This document shows, piece by piece, positions 34,862-43,839 of a stretch of DNA of 64,000 nt. Every line of letters starts with the position of its first letter. Position 1 is the first letter of the stretch. A program made the translations under genes and the position numbers. Below the pieces are notes generated by a model, which had not been told where the DNA came from, made no database searches, and worked only from the letters and a program-made list of their open reading frames with translations. Location: assembly GCF_004208415.1 (NCBI RefSeq), contig NZ_CP035758.1, positions 6,944,001-7,008,000 of the forward strand, in the 5' to 3' direction. This DNA comes from Ktedonosporobacter rubrisoli (lineage in GTDB: Bacteria; Chloroflexota; Ktedonobacteria; Ktedonobacterales; Ktedonobacteraceae).

Positions 34862-36523
34862 TTGACGACAGAGAAAATTCGGCTTATCCCGCTCGGAGGC
34901 CTGGGAGAAGTCGGAAAGAATATGATGGTAGTTGAGTACGGCGACGACATCATCATCATTGATGCGGGGGTCATGTTCCCCGACGACGAAATGTTTGGAG
35001 TGGATCTGGTTATTCCCGATACGAGCTATCTAGCAGATAAGAAGCACCGTATACGTGGTATCCTCATTACTCACGGTCACGAAGACCATGTTGGCGGCCT
35101 CCCCTACATATTGCCGATGCTTGATTTTCCTCCTATCTATGCAACGCGCCTTACACAGGGATTGATTAACGTAAAGCTCAAAGAGCATAGGATGCTTGAA
35201 AAAGTAGCTGTTAATGTGATTACGCCAGGCGACCAGATAGAATTGGGCGAGAACTGCATTGAATTCTTTCGTGTTAATCACAGCATCCCTGATGCTGTGG
35301 GCATTGTGATCCGTACACCGGTTGGCACGGTGGTCCACACCGGGGATTATAAGTTCGATTATACGCCTATCGATGGCAAGCCTGCAGACTTCGCTACCCT
35401 GGGACGTATTGGCAATGAAGGCGTGTTGGTAATGATGGGAGATAGCACGCGCGTCGAGTCGCCGGGCTATACACCTTCTGAGCGCGTCATTAATGACTCA
35501 TTGGACAAGATTTTTGCCGAGGCTCCAGGGCGCATTATGCTCGCCACCTTTGCCTCGTTGATCTCGCGCGTGCAGCAGGTTGCCGACGTGGCCGCAAACT
35601 ATGAGCGCTTTATTGCGCTGGTAGGGCGCAGCATGATCAATAATGTCCAGATGGCGATAGAACTTGGCTATCTGCATATCCCCCAGGGAATGCTCATTCG
35701 GGCCGAGGACATCAATAAGTTCAGGCCTGAGCAAGTCGTGATCATCTGTACGGGCAGCCAGGGTGAACCGACCTCAGCCTTGACGCGCATAGCTAATCGC
35801 GATCATCGCCTGGTCCGCATCCAGCCCGGAGATACGGTTATCCTCTCGGCGACACCGGTACCTGGCAACGAGAAAATGGTTCATCGCACCATTAATAGCC
35901 TGTTCCGCCAGGGCGCAGAAGTCTTTTATCAAGGCTTGTCTAATGTCCATGTCTCGGGACACGCGGCTCAAGAAGAGCTTAAGCTCATGTTGAGCCTCTT
36001 GCGTCCCAGGTTCTTTGTACCGGTTCATGGCGAGTATCGCCAGCTCGTGTTACATGCCAAGCTCGCTTCCTCTATGGGCTTACCAGGGGAGCATATCATC
36101 ATCGCCGAGGACGGCGATACGATCGAAGTCTCTGCTGACGAGATCAGGCTGGCAGAACATACGGCGACCGGAAACGTGTTTGTGGATGGTTTAAGTGTTG
36201 GCGATGTCGGACAGATCGTCTTGCGCGATCGCAAAGTTCTCTCGCAGGACGGTATTCTGATGGCCGTATTGACTATCGACAAAGAAACTGGGCAGCCTCT
36301 GGCCGGTCCCGACATCATCTCGCGCGGCTTCGTCTATATGCGCGATGCTGAGGAGCTGCTGGAGAGCGCGCGCGAACGCGTACTAGAGTCATTCGTAGGC
36401 CTGAGTGGACAGGGCTCTGACTGGTCCTTTGTGAAGGATAAGATCAAGCACACGCTCAGCGAATTCCTCTACGAGAAGACGCATCGTCGTCCCATGGTGC
36501 TACCAGTCGTGATGGAAGTCTAG
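34862..36523 (+). CDS. rnj: Ribonuclease J
   Basis: 553 residues. RNase J combines 5'-to-3' exonuclease and endonuclease activity in RNA decay and maturation in bacteria lacking or supplementing RNase E. The metallo-beta-lactamase core has HGHEDHVGG at residues 71-79 and HTGDYKFDY; the beta-CASP part has GDSTRVESPGYTPSE and TGSQGEPTSAL; the HVSGHA block follows. The C-terminal domain is present, so it is full length. The start is TTG with a perfect TAGGAGG 11 bases upstream. A strong terminator follows. Confidence 0.95.
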   Translation: MTTEKIRLIPLGGLGEVGKNMMVVEYGDDIIIIDAGVMFPDDEMFGVDLVIPDTSYLADKKHRIRGILITHGHEDHVGGLPYILPMLDFPPIYATRLTQGLINVKLKEHRMLEKVAVNVITPGDQIELGENCIEFFRVNHSIPDAVGIVIRTPVGTVVHTGDYKFDYTPIDGKPADFATLGRIGNEGVLVMMGDSTRVESPGYTPSERVINDSLDKIFAEAPGRIMLATFASLISRVQQVADVAANYERFIALVGRSMINNVQMAIELGYLHIPQGMLIRAEDINKFRPEQVVIICTGSQGEPTSALTRIANRDHRLVRIQPGDTVILSATPVPGNEKMVHRTINSLFRQGAEVFYQGLSNVHVSGHAAQEELKLMLSLLRPRFFVPVHGEYRQLVLHAKLASSMGLPGEHIIIAEDGDTIEVSADEIRLAEHTATGNVFVDGLSVGDVGQIVLRDRKVLSQDGILMAVLTIDKETGQPLAGPDIISRGFVYMRDAEELLESARERVLESFVGLSGQGSDWSFVKDKIKHTLSEFLYEKTHRRPMVLPVVMEV

Positions 36524-36533
36524 CCAGATAACT

Positions 36534-36566
36534 AAGAGCGGGAGGCTGTTCTCCCGCTCTTTTCCT
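36534..36566 (+). terminator. Intrinsic terminator of the RNase J gene
   Basis: Arms AAGAGCGGGAG and CTCCCGCTCTT (11 bp), six-base loop, followed by TTCCTTT. Starts 11 bases after the stop. Confidence 0.88.
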
Positions 36567-37017
36567 TTCTACCCCTCCTCATTTTTGACACCTTGTCTCC
36601 ACCTGTATTTTGTGCTACCTTTGCAGCAGGTATTGTGGCGGTTTTCGGTAAGGGCCGAAAAGGTTAAGTAGTGTTGCAATCAAAGTATGATATATAAAAT
36701 CGCATCTACAATATTGATTATTTTCTGCATTCTAGCAATTGCAGTCGCCTTTTTCATGACAGACTATACTCGACTATGGATCTGGCATTAATCAAGAAAT
36801 GCTGATAGAGATCAGGCCAGGCTCTAAAGCTTGCTAGCCTAGTTATAACATGTATAGTCGTCTCCGGCTTTGAGAACGCTGTCTGTGGCTGTTGACAGTG
36901 TTGGCCCGATGCTGCTCGTTATGCCTATTGCTTCTAGGAGATGTCTGCGCTATCATACTTGGTGTCTTATTTTTTATTAGGAAGGCGTTTGGTATGTACT
37001 TGTAGGAAGGCATTGGC
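36567..37017. other. Gap upstream of ftsK
   Basis: 451 bases, AT-rich. A small hairpin with arms TTTTCGG and CCGAAAA lies around 36633-36655. No gene and no clear promoter pair that I can support. AGGAAGGC before 37018 is the ftsK ribosome site. Confidence 0.45.
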
Positions 37018-40000
37018 ATGGCAGGTAGTAATCGAGAGAGCGAAGCGAAGCGTATCAACCCAACGGGCGGGCAAGGCACTTCGCGCGTAAGTAAGGCGAC
37101 GGGACGTATTGGTTCACCCAGTGTACAGGCTGCGCGGGTTGAGCAACACACAAATCTATCGTCTACTACCAAACAGAGCTCGCGTACACAGACAAGCAAA
37201 AAGCAAATCACACGTGGGCGACAGAGCGGCAATAAGAAGAGCGCTACCCGTACGCGTTCGATCTCTACGCCTATCCCTGCCTCCTCTTCAAGTGCTCCGC
37301 GTGACACAAAGTTTCTGCAGTGGGCCTACGAAAAATGGAATTCGCTGGAGCCCCATCATCAGCAGCGGGTCTTCAGTATTCTTTTACTGATCCTTTCGCT
37401 AGTATTACTGGCCTCGCTGACTATTTTCGCTTCTGCCCCGCTCTTACAGGGCATCCATGGCTTTTTCCTTACGTTCTTTGGCTGGGGAGCCTATCCTCTG
37501 GCCCTGGGCCTTGTCGCCTTTGCTATCGCCCATCTGCTGGAGGGCCTGCGCAATCAGCGCCTTATACGCTGGCCGCTGGTGATTGGACTTGTGGTGATCT
37601 GGCTCCTGTTGCTCATGGAGACGCGCCTGATCCTGGGATCTATGAAGGTAGGGGCCCTGGCCGAGGTGCTCGTTATTCTTCTGCTGGGCTGGCCGCCCGC
37701 CATAGGGCATGTCCTTGTCTTGGGACTACTGGCTCTGGCTATCATTCTAACATTCCGCATTACCTTCGGTCACGTACTGCTGGTGGCCGACTATGTGCGC
37801 CAACTCTTTGCCGAGAATGGGCCTTCAGCTGAGGAGAGCAAGCGCAGGCAAGCTTCCCCATTTCTTGGGCTACGCCCGAAGTATAGCCACTATATGGGTG
37901 GTGGGAAAGAGGCCAGCGCTCAGGCTAAGCCCGCCCCCAAGAAACGGCAGGTTCAGCAAGATGACGACATTCCGCTCAATGAACAGGAGACTGTGCCCCT
38001 CGAAGACGATCTCGGCGGCGAGTACGAGGATGAGGAGGCTGAAGATCCGCTTAACGATATTAATGTACACAAGCAAGAAGTCGGTCTTGTGCCGCGCGGT
38101 CGCCGCGTCCCCAAGCAGCTTGACCCCGAGGAACATGCCCAGGCAGTGCAGGGCGCAAGCCAGCACGAGCTGCCCTTTGATGAGCAAGTCGCGCTTAAGT
38201 TTCCACGCAAGGCGCCCAAAAAAGTCAGCGAGATGGAATCTCTGGCGCCAAATCCACGCTTGCCCGGTCAGCCCAAGGCGCGAGCGGCCAGCCAGCCAGC
38301 TCAGGTGATTGTCTCAAGCTGGAAATTGCCAGATACCGCGCTCCTCAATAATCCTGATGAAGTCAAGTTGCAATTGCTTGGCGACGACACTACGAGCCTG
38401 GCTAAAACCATCCAGGATACGCTGCGCAGCTTCCGCGTCGATGCCGAGGTCAGGCCCGAAGATATCAGCATTGGCCCGACAGTGATTCGCTTTGGCATTC
38501 GTCCTACCGGCAAGCCTGAGATGAAAATGGACGAGAAGACTCACAAGATGATGCCCGTGCGGGATAGCACCGGCAACATTGTCTATGAGACGCGCACGCG
38601 CGTGAGCCGGATCATGGCCCTGCAAAACGACCTGGCCCTCGTTCTGGAAGCCAAGGCGATTCGTATGGAAGCGCCAGTCCCCGGCCGCCCATATGTTGGC
38701 GTGGAGATTCCCAACAAGAATAGCCGCCTGGTAACGCTGCGCGAGGTACTTGAGAGCAAAGAATACCAGGGCATGAAGGCCAAATCGAAGCTGGCTATCG
38801 CCCTTGGCCGCGACGTCGCTGGCAAGCCGCGCGTAGGCGACCTGGCCCGCATGCCTCACCTGCTCATTGCCGGCGCGACCGGAGCCGGCAAGAGCGTGGC
38901 CATCAATACGATTATTGCCAGCATTTTAACCCAGGCCACCCCCGATGACGTGCGCCTGCTCATGGTCGATCCCAAGATGGTCGAACTGAGCATGTACAAC
39001 GGCATCCCACACCTGCTCTCGCCAGTAGTAACCGAGGTGGACAAAGTAGTGCCCCTGCTCAAAAGAGGCATCACTGAGATGGAACAGCGCTATCGTCTCT
39101 TCTCGCAGCTGGGCGTACGCAACCTCGATGGGTATCGCAAGATGCGCCTGGAAAAGCTGGCCAAAGGCGATACCTCGCTCAATAATCTGCCCGCCATCGT
39201 CATCATTATTGACGAGCTGGCAGATCTAATGATGGCAGCACCCGAAGAAGTAGAAGGCATGATCTGTCGCCTGGCCCAGCTTGCGCGCGCGACAGGCATC
39301 CACCTGGTTATCGCCACGCAGCGCCCTTCGGTCGATGTCATCACCGGCCTGATCAAGGCCAATATTCCTACGCGCATCTCCTTTATGGTCAGCTCGGCCG
39401 TCGATTCGCGTACAATCATCGATATGGGAGGCGCTGAGCGCCTTCTCGGGCGCGGCGATATGCTCTACCTTCCCGCCGATGCAGGCCGTCCAGAACGCAT
39501 TCAGGGCGCATTTCTGGCCGATGAGGAAGCCGAGGCCCTGGTGCACTACTGGCGTCAACAGATTATTGAGCGCGCCATAGCTATTGGCGAGATCGCCAAT
39601 CCGGCTGAGGCCGAGAATAAACCCCAGGTCGAACCTGGCTGGGAGATCTCGGAGCAGCCAGCTGAAGAGTTTGAGCTAGACGATGAGCTGCTGGATAAGG
39701 CCGAGGAGGTGGTACGCGAATATGGTCGGGCCTCGATCTCGCTCCTGCAGCGCCGTTTGCGCATTGGCTACTCACGTGCGGCCCGTCTCATAGATTTGCT
39801 GGAGGAGCATGGCATCATTGGAAGTGCCGAGGGCGGTGGACGCTCCCGCGAAGTACTCGATGGAAGCTCTGACGATGGCTTTGATGATGGCGAGCTCCAC
39901 ACGCTGGCTGACGAGGCAGTTGATATTATGGCCGACCAGCAGCGCAATGAGTTTTTACGCCAGCAGGCCGAGGCTATAAAGCGTCAAAAGCCCGCGCAGA

Positions 40001-40026
40001 ATCCTCCTCACGAGGATATTTCCTAG
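37018..40026 (+). CDS. ftsK: DNA translocase FtsK/SpoIIIE
   Basis: 1002 residues. Residues 1-110 are a Ser/Thr/Arg/Lys-rich cytoplasmic tail. Four membrane helices lie at about 125-255. An acidic/Pro-rich linker runs to about 435. The motor follows: Walker A AGATGAGKSVAIN at about 618-628, Walker B VIIIDELADLMM at about 730, and ATQRPSVDVITGLIKANIP. A winged-helix gamma domain (AEEVVREYGRASISLLQRRL onward) at about 895-960 reads KOPS-like sequences. It pumps chromosome ends through the division septum. Start ATG has AGGAAGGC. Full length. Confidence 0.95.
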   Translation: MAGSNRESEAKRINPTGGQGTSRVSKATGRIGSPSVQAARVEQHTNLSSTTKQSSRTQTSKKQITRGRQSGNKKSATRTRSISTPIPASSSSAPRDTKFLQWAYEKWNSLEPHHQQRVFSILLLILSLVLLASLTIFASAPLLQGIHGFFLTFFGWGAYPLALGLVAFAIAHLLEGLRNQRLIRWPLVIGLVVIWLLLLMETRLILGSMKVGALAEVLVILLLGWPPAIGHVLVLGLLALAIILTFRITFGHVLLVADYVRQLFAENGPSAEESKRRQASPFLGLRPKYSHYMGGGKEASAQAKPAPKKRQVQQDDDIPLNEQETVPLEDDLGGEYEDEEAEDPLNDINVHKQEVGLVPRGRRVPKQLDPEEHAQAVQGASQHELPFDEQVALKFPRKAPKKVSEMESLAPNPRLPGQPKARAASQPAQVIVSSWKLPDTALLNNPDEVKLQLLGDDTTSLAKTIQDTLRSFRVDAEVRPEDISIGPTVIRFGIRPTGKPEMKMDEKTHKMMPVRDSTGNIVYETRTRVSRIMALQNDLALVLEAKAIRMEAPVPGRPYVGVEIPNKNSRLVTLREVLESKEYQGMKAKSKLAIALGRDVAGKPRVGDLARMPHLLIAGATGAGKSVAINTIIASILTQATPDDVRLLMVDPKMVELSMYNGIPHLLSPVVTEVDKVVPLLKRGITEMEQRYRLFSQLGVRNLDGYRKMRLEKLAKGDTSLNNLPAIVIIIDELADLMMAAPEEVEGMICRLAQLARATGIHLVIATQRPSVDVITGLIKANIPTRISFMVSSAVDSRTIIDMGGAERLLGRGDMLYLPADAGRPERIQGAFLADEEAEALVHYWRQQIIERAIAIGEIANPAEAENKPQVEPGWEISEQPAEEFELDDELLDKAEEVVREYGRASISLLQRRLRIGYSRAARLIDLLEEHGIIGSAEGGGRSREVLDGSSDDGFDDGELHTLADEAVDIMADQQRNEFLRQQAEAIKRQKPAQNPPHEDIS

Positions 40027-40067
40027 CGCTTTATAAATTGTTACTGTCAGCCAGCAGCTTTTATAAA

Positions 40068-40108
40068 ATAGTGTATCGGCCCTCATCCATTTCAGGCCAA
40101 TACACTAT
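40068..40108. terminator. 14-bp inverted repeat between convergent genes
   Basis: Arms ATAGTGTATCGGCC and GGCCAATACACTAT with one mismatch and a 13-base loop, between ftsK and the minus-strand gene ending at 40158. Fits a shared bidirectional terminator. Confidence 0.6.
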
Positions 40109-40157
40109 CTCACCTGTGCTAACAGATAAAATGCCCGCTACCACTTCCTTCCTGGAG

Positions 40158-40970
40158 TCAGGATATGCTCGTGCCCCTATCTTTTTCCTGCTTGAGAAAA
40201 GTTTCTGCCAGGTTGAGAAAAACCATGACGTTGGGTACCTTTCTCATTTCCTCCAGATTCGACCATTTTCCCCATCTCTTGACCCTTACAAATCCTTCGT
40301 GCAGATCTACGGCCTCGATCTGCTGGCAGGGCAGCACCTGCCCTCCCTTACTCAACTCTTGTCGCTTCAATGAGAGTGGACCAAAGCTAATAGTCTGGCC
40401 TTTCATAACCTGCTCCATAGCAGGAGGCAACAGTATTCGTGTTGTCTGCTCGCTGATCGTGTCGCCAACAATTTCTATGGCCCCTAGATCATCATTAAGC
40501 TCTATTTTAAGCCCATCCTTACGCTGAATAATAAATAGATACATCGTCCTGATATAGCTGCCATTGCGATAAAGACGAATTACATGGCGCCACACTGCCG
40601 TGATTTGATCCCAGCGAAAAGGCTGTGCTGTGTGATCGCGCCCATAATAGATAAAGCCATCTTTATAGAGATAGAGGCGGATTGCACTTTTCTCAAGACG
40701 AGATGCCCAGGAAAAGAAAAGAGGGCTAAGACCCAGAGGAATGAGGGCTATAATGATGAAGACCCAACCAGCAGCGCCACCTGCCATACAGGCTATCCCT
40801 ATCAGGCAAAAGACCAGGGCCGTCCCCAACATTACAAATCCCCCTCTTCTGCGGGCATGGGCAAGATAAGTATTGGAGCCGAATATGTTGCGGACGCTCC
40901 CCATAGTATGTTTCCTGGCCATCTGTTCAATCTCTGTAGGTACGCCGAGGGAAGTTTGATCCGATTGCAT
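40158..40970 (-). CDS. Uncharacterised membrane protein with a PH-like/DUF6585-like soluble part
   Basis: 270 residues from the ATG at 40970, which follows AAAGGAAG; a further upstream ATG lacks a site. Two membrane helices at about residues 45-85 (VMLGTALVFCLIGIACMAGG and the following helix). The C-terminal 170 residues carry FIYYGRDHTAQPFRWDQI and later LPCQQIEAVDLHEGFVRVK, with repeated beta strands suggesting two PH-like folds facing the cytoplasm. The likeness to DUF6585 is from memory and unverified. No operon partners. Confidence 0.6.
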   Translation of the reverse strand: MQSDQTSLGVPTEIEQMARKHTMGSVRNIFGSNTYLAHARRRGGFVMLGTALVFCLIGIACMAGGAAGWVFIIIALIPLGLSPLFFSWASRLEKSAIRLYLYKDGFIYYGRDHTAQPFRWDQITAVWRHVIRLYRNGSYIRTMYLFIIQRKDGLKIELNDDLGAIEIVGDTISEQTTRILLPPAMEQVMKGQTISFGPLSLKRQELSKGGQVLPCQQIEAVDLHEGFVRVKRWGKWSNLEEMRKVPNVMVFLNLAETFLKQEKDRGTSIS

Positions 40971-41396
40971 GTGTTGAAGCTTCCTTTCATTCAACGGCTT
41001 TTTAGCAAGCTACATACAGTAGACAAAGTGAACTCCGAATCTTCTTCTCAATATGCGAGATGCGCCTTGAGAAGACTCAGATCTTGAGAGAGAGACCATT
41101 TATAACAGGTAATATGCCATCTGTCTTTGCAGGAGAAGATGGAGCAGTTCACATTTTGGTTCCTCATCCTCCAGGGGGATGGATGAGTTTGTCATAGGAG
41201 AAAAGAGTGAGGAAAAGAAATGACGCAAGGCGCTTTCGGCATTCGTCAACTGGAAGCCGGAGATTCTTGCCTTTTTTCGCTTTCTGCCTCCTCGTATCTC
41301 CAATGGGTCTGTCGAAGGGAAAAAGAATCGAACCAAAACGATGATGCGACAAGCGTATGTCTAGCGCAATTTTCGCACCATGCGTTTATGCATCTT
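40971..41396. other. Gene-poor gap
   Basis: 426 bases with no gene that I can support. It contains an inverted partial copy of the repeat described at 41397-41469: GGATGGATGAG with flanks (41165-41188). Confidence 0.45.
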
Positions 41397-41469
41397 GATG
41401 GAACGGGGAGGAGAGGACGAGAAAAAGCTCATCCATCCTCTTGAAGGGCGGAGAACCGCTCTTTTTTTT
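41397..41469 (+). repeat. Direct repeat, copy A, about 70 bases
   Basis: Begins GATGGAACGGGG, contains AAAAGCTCATCCATCC, then CTTGAAGGGCGGAGAACC and ends in a T-run. Copy B lies at 42621-42687. The core of about 35 bases differs at only a few positions. The T-run after the conserved part could act as a plus-strand terminator. Confidence 0.7.
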
Positions 41470-41574
41470 CTCTTTCGATGCACTTTCTGCATTTGTTGGT
41501 CAAGACGAGGGAAAGGTTGTTGAGATCAGGCATTCGCATCAGTTCACTCAGACAAGGAGAGCCATATGGAATGT

Positions 41575-42447
41575 TTATCCGCACTGGCCTTCCGTGCGCG
41601 CAAGGTCAAACCGACGTTCTTGCAAATCCTTGCGCCGGATCAGATAGTAGAGCGTTCCAGCATCTCCCAACCACATGAAATCTTTCATGCCAGGCACCGT
41701 GTACTCCAGTTGCAGGAGCAGGACGAAATCCTGCATGTCCGCCTTATCCATTGGTGGGCCTTGTTGAAAGCTTGCATAGCCCAACATTCGTTGCGGGTAA
41801 TCACACAATTGGCGATCATCGTCGCAAAAGATCCCATCAACAATGATCTCCTCAGAGAATGTAAAGAATGCCTGCTCCTTCTCGCTATCTCCGTCATCTG
41901 CTGTCCACTCTTGTGGAAACGTCCAGTTTGGCTCAAATGTAAGAGATGACTGCGGAAAGGGATACACGCCGTTGGAGGGCATATCTGGGCGAAGTGTGGT
42001 GAGATCACCATCCCAATACAACACACAGGCCCCGTATCTCTCGTTTAATTGAGGAAGAGCGATATCTGGAACTGGATCGTCACTCTCGTTCCACGCGAAA
42101 AAATAAAGCATGCCTGTCTCGGGCAACAGTTCGCGAGCAAAATCGAAACAGGCGATTTCGGCGAGGTTGATCTGCACAAGGAAGCTCAACGGCGTTTCCG
42201 CTGGTGCGCCAGTGTCGATGGAACCAGTTGAGCCAATCGTGGGGTAGGCCATTGCGGGCGGCAGGTCAGGCTGCCCGCCGAATTTACTCTGGCCGATGGG
42301 AACGACGTCTTGAGGTGTCATCTTGAGCCTGAGCGCTGGCTGCCGTGTCGCGAGCAACAGCTGCTCAAAGGTCGCAAGTCCCGCTTCTCCTAATTTCATG
42401 TGAATTTGCGCCAAATCTTCATCAAGCTTCTTTTGACTGCTGTTCAT
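41575..42447 (-). CDS. DUF1963 (YwqG-like) protein
   Basis: 290 residues. Family marks: GGQPDLP near the start of the domain, LSFLVQINLAEI, LPETGMLYFFA, the late MWLGDAGTLYYLI and KDLQERRFD. DUF1963 proteins are cytoplasmic and of unknown function, often induced under stress or present in immunity-gene clusters. I start at ATG 42447, which has GGAGAGGAAC, not at the ATG four codons upstream. It is flanked by direct repeats at 41397 and 42621, so the gene may have moved as a unit. Confidence 0.82.
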   Translation of the reverse strand: MNSSQKKLDEDLAQIHMKLGEAGLATFEQLLLATRQPALRLKMTPQDVVPIGQSKFGGQPDLPPAMAYPTIGSTGSIDTGAPAETPLSFLVQINLAEIACFDFARELLPETGMLYFFAWNESDDPVPDIALPQLNERYGACVLYWDGDLTTLRPDMPSNGVYPFPQSSLTFEPNWTFPQEWTADDGDSEKEQAFFTFSEEIIVDGIFCDDDRQLCDYPQRMLGYASFQQGPPMDKADMQDFVLLLQLEYTVPGMKDFMWLGDAGTLYYLIRRKDLQERRFDLARTEGQCG

Positions 42448-42620
42448 GTTCCTCTCCATCTCTTAAACTGTTGTGCCGGACAGGCACAAACCGGAAGGCT
42501 CTCCGCCTTGTCTGTATCTATTTCTTTGTAGGTAACGGGAAAGCGGTAGAGAACATTGCGGCAATGGCCACCTTACGGGTACATTTGGGAATTATCCTGG
42601 GGGAAACCGTTGCGAATCGG

Positions 42621-42687
42621 GATGGAACGGGATGGATGAAACAAAAGCTCATCTATCCCCTTGAAGGACGGAGAACCCACATTTTTT
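42621..42687 (+). repeat. Direct repeat, copy B, about 67 bases
   Basis: Begins GATGGAACGGG, contains AAAAGCTCATCTATCC, then CTTGAAGGACGGAGAACC and a T-run, ending 11 bases before the trmD stop. It also has an internal 11-bp hairpin (GGGATGGATGA with TCATCTATCCC, one G-U pair) that copy A lacks. It could end transcripts entering from the left. Confidence 0.7.
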
Positions 42688-42698
42688 AGGCCTGGCGC

Positions 42699-43421
42699 TT
42701 ATTCTTCCTGATCAAGCTCTTTGAGCAACTTCTGGTCCTCTTTACTGCTCAGATCGAGCTTAGCAAAGAGATCCGGCCGCCTCTGGCGCGTCTTGCGCAG
42801 AGCTTCCTTACGGCGCCAGCGCGCAATCTGTGCGTGATGGCCTGAGAGCAGCACACCGGGGATACGCCAGCCACGGAATTCGGGCGGGCGTGTATAATGA
42901 GGATATTCCAGCATGTTGCTGCTATGGGATTCTTCGGTCGTCGAGCCTTCTGTAAGCACGCCGGGGATCAGGCGGCTTACCGCATCAACTACAACCATAG
43001 CCGCCAGCTCGCCGCCCGTGAGCACATAATCGCCAATCGAAAGCTCATCGGTAACCAGGTAACGGCAGACGCGCTCATCGACGCCTTCATAGTGGCCACA
43101 GATAAAGGTAAGGCGCGGCTCCTGGGCCAGTTCCTGCGCGATCTGTTGCGTAAAGAGACGTCCCTGGGGCGTCAAAAGAATCACGGGGCCGCTTTGATGC
43201 ACGGCCTCCACGGCCTTGAAGATCGGATCGGGCTTCATTACCATACCCAGGCCGCCACCATAAGGATAATCATCAACAATATGATGCTTATCGGTAGTTG
43301 CCGCGCGAATATCGTGCAGCGCAATGCTGAGGAGTTCACGCTCCTGAGCGCGCTTAAGTATACTTTCTGTAAAAGGTCCCTGGAACATGCCAGGGAAAAG
43401 TGTGAAGATGTCGATATGCAT
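42699..43421 (-). CDS. trmD: tRNA (guanine-37-N1)-methyltransferase TrmD
   Basis: 240 residues, the usual length. TrmD is a SPOUT-class enzyme with a trefoil knot that methylates G37 of tRNAs. Motifs: HIDIFTLFPGMF at the start, DDYPYGGGLGMVMKPDP, the knot region LTFICGHYEGVDERV, ELSIGDYVLTGGELA and YTRPPEFRG. I start at ATG 43421, whose ribosome site GAGGTGAG would otherwise be used as a GTG start four codons upstream. It stands apart from rpsP, rimM and rplS, its usual partners. Confidence 0.96.
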   Translation of the reverse strand: MHIDIFTLFPGMFQGPFTESILKRAQERELLSIALHDIRAATTDKHHIVDDYPYGGGLGMVMKPDPIFKAVEAVHQSGPVILLTPQGRLFTQQIAQELAQEPRLTFICGHYEGVDERVCRYLVTDELSIGDYVLTGGELAAMVVVDAVSRLIPGVLTEGSTTEESHSSNMLEYPHYTRPPEFRGWRIPGVLLSGHHAQIARWRRKEALRKTRQRRPDLFAKLDLSSKEDQKLLKELDQEE

Positions 43422-43839
43422 GAATCTACTCACCTCGGGTCATATGTGTTACAATAACACCGTTGCCGCTGAGTGGCAAGCCTTTTTTTGACATCGTGCT
43501 GTAGAGTTCTCATCTCCCAGAACTGGTAAACGCCATGTGCGAGTTTTTTTGCTATAAGCGGCGAGGGAACAAGAAAAGCTAGCTCTTGCCAGAAGCTAAA
43601 GTTCCTGCACGCAATCCTGTGGACAGAACAAATACCTGGCACAAATCGCTTGACCTTCTCGACCATTCGCTGTAATCTGTTTCTGCTGGCGCGGCGGCTG
43701 AGTCCCCGAAGGAAAACCCTGCTTATTCCCGACTCGCTTTGAGGATATCGCCAGAGAGAAACTTGCGCATCGGAAGGGTAATGCAGGATGCTAACATTCC
43801 TGCATTTTGTGAATATGCTGGAGCCGTAGCGGAGCTATT
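43422..43839. other. Divergent gap trmD / histidine kinase
   Basis: 418 bases without a supported gene. Close to trmD lie two inverted repeats: GTGTTA-CAA-TAACAC (43446-43460) and TTGCC-N7-GGCAA just after it. They could be an operator or leader hairpins of trmD. No clear promoter pair for the kinase gene. Confidence 0.45.

Noticed and set aside
34729..34935. 68-codon plus-strand open frame before RNase J
   Set aside because: It overlaps the RNase J start in another frame and has no ribosome site.
41222..41444. 74-codon plus-strand open frame in the gap before the DUF1963 gene
   Set aside because: No ribosome site, runs into repeat copy A, and gives no recognisable protein.
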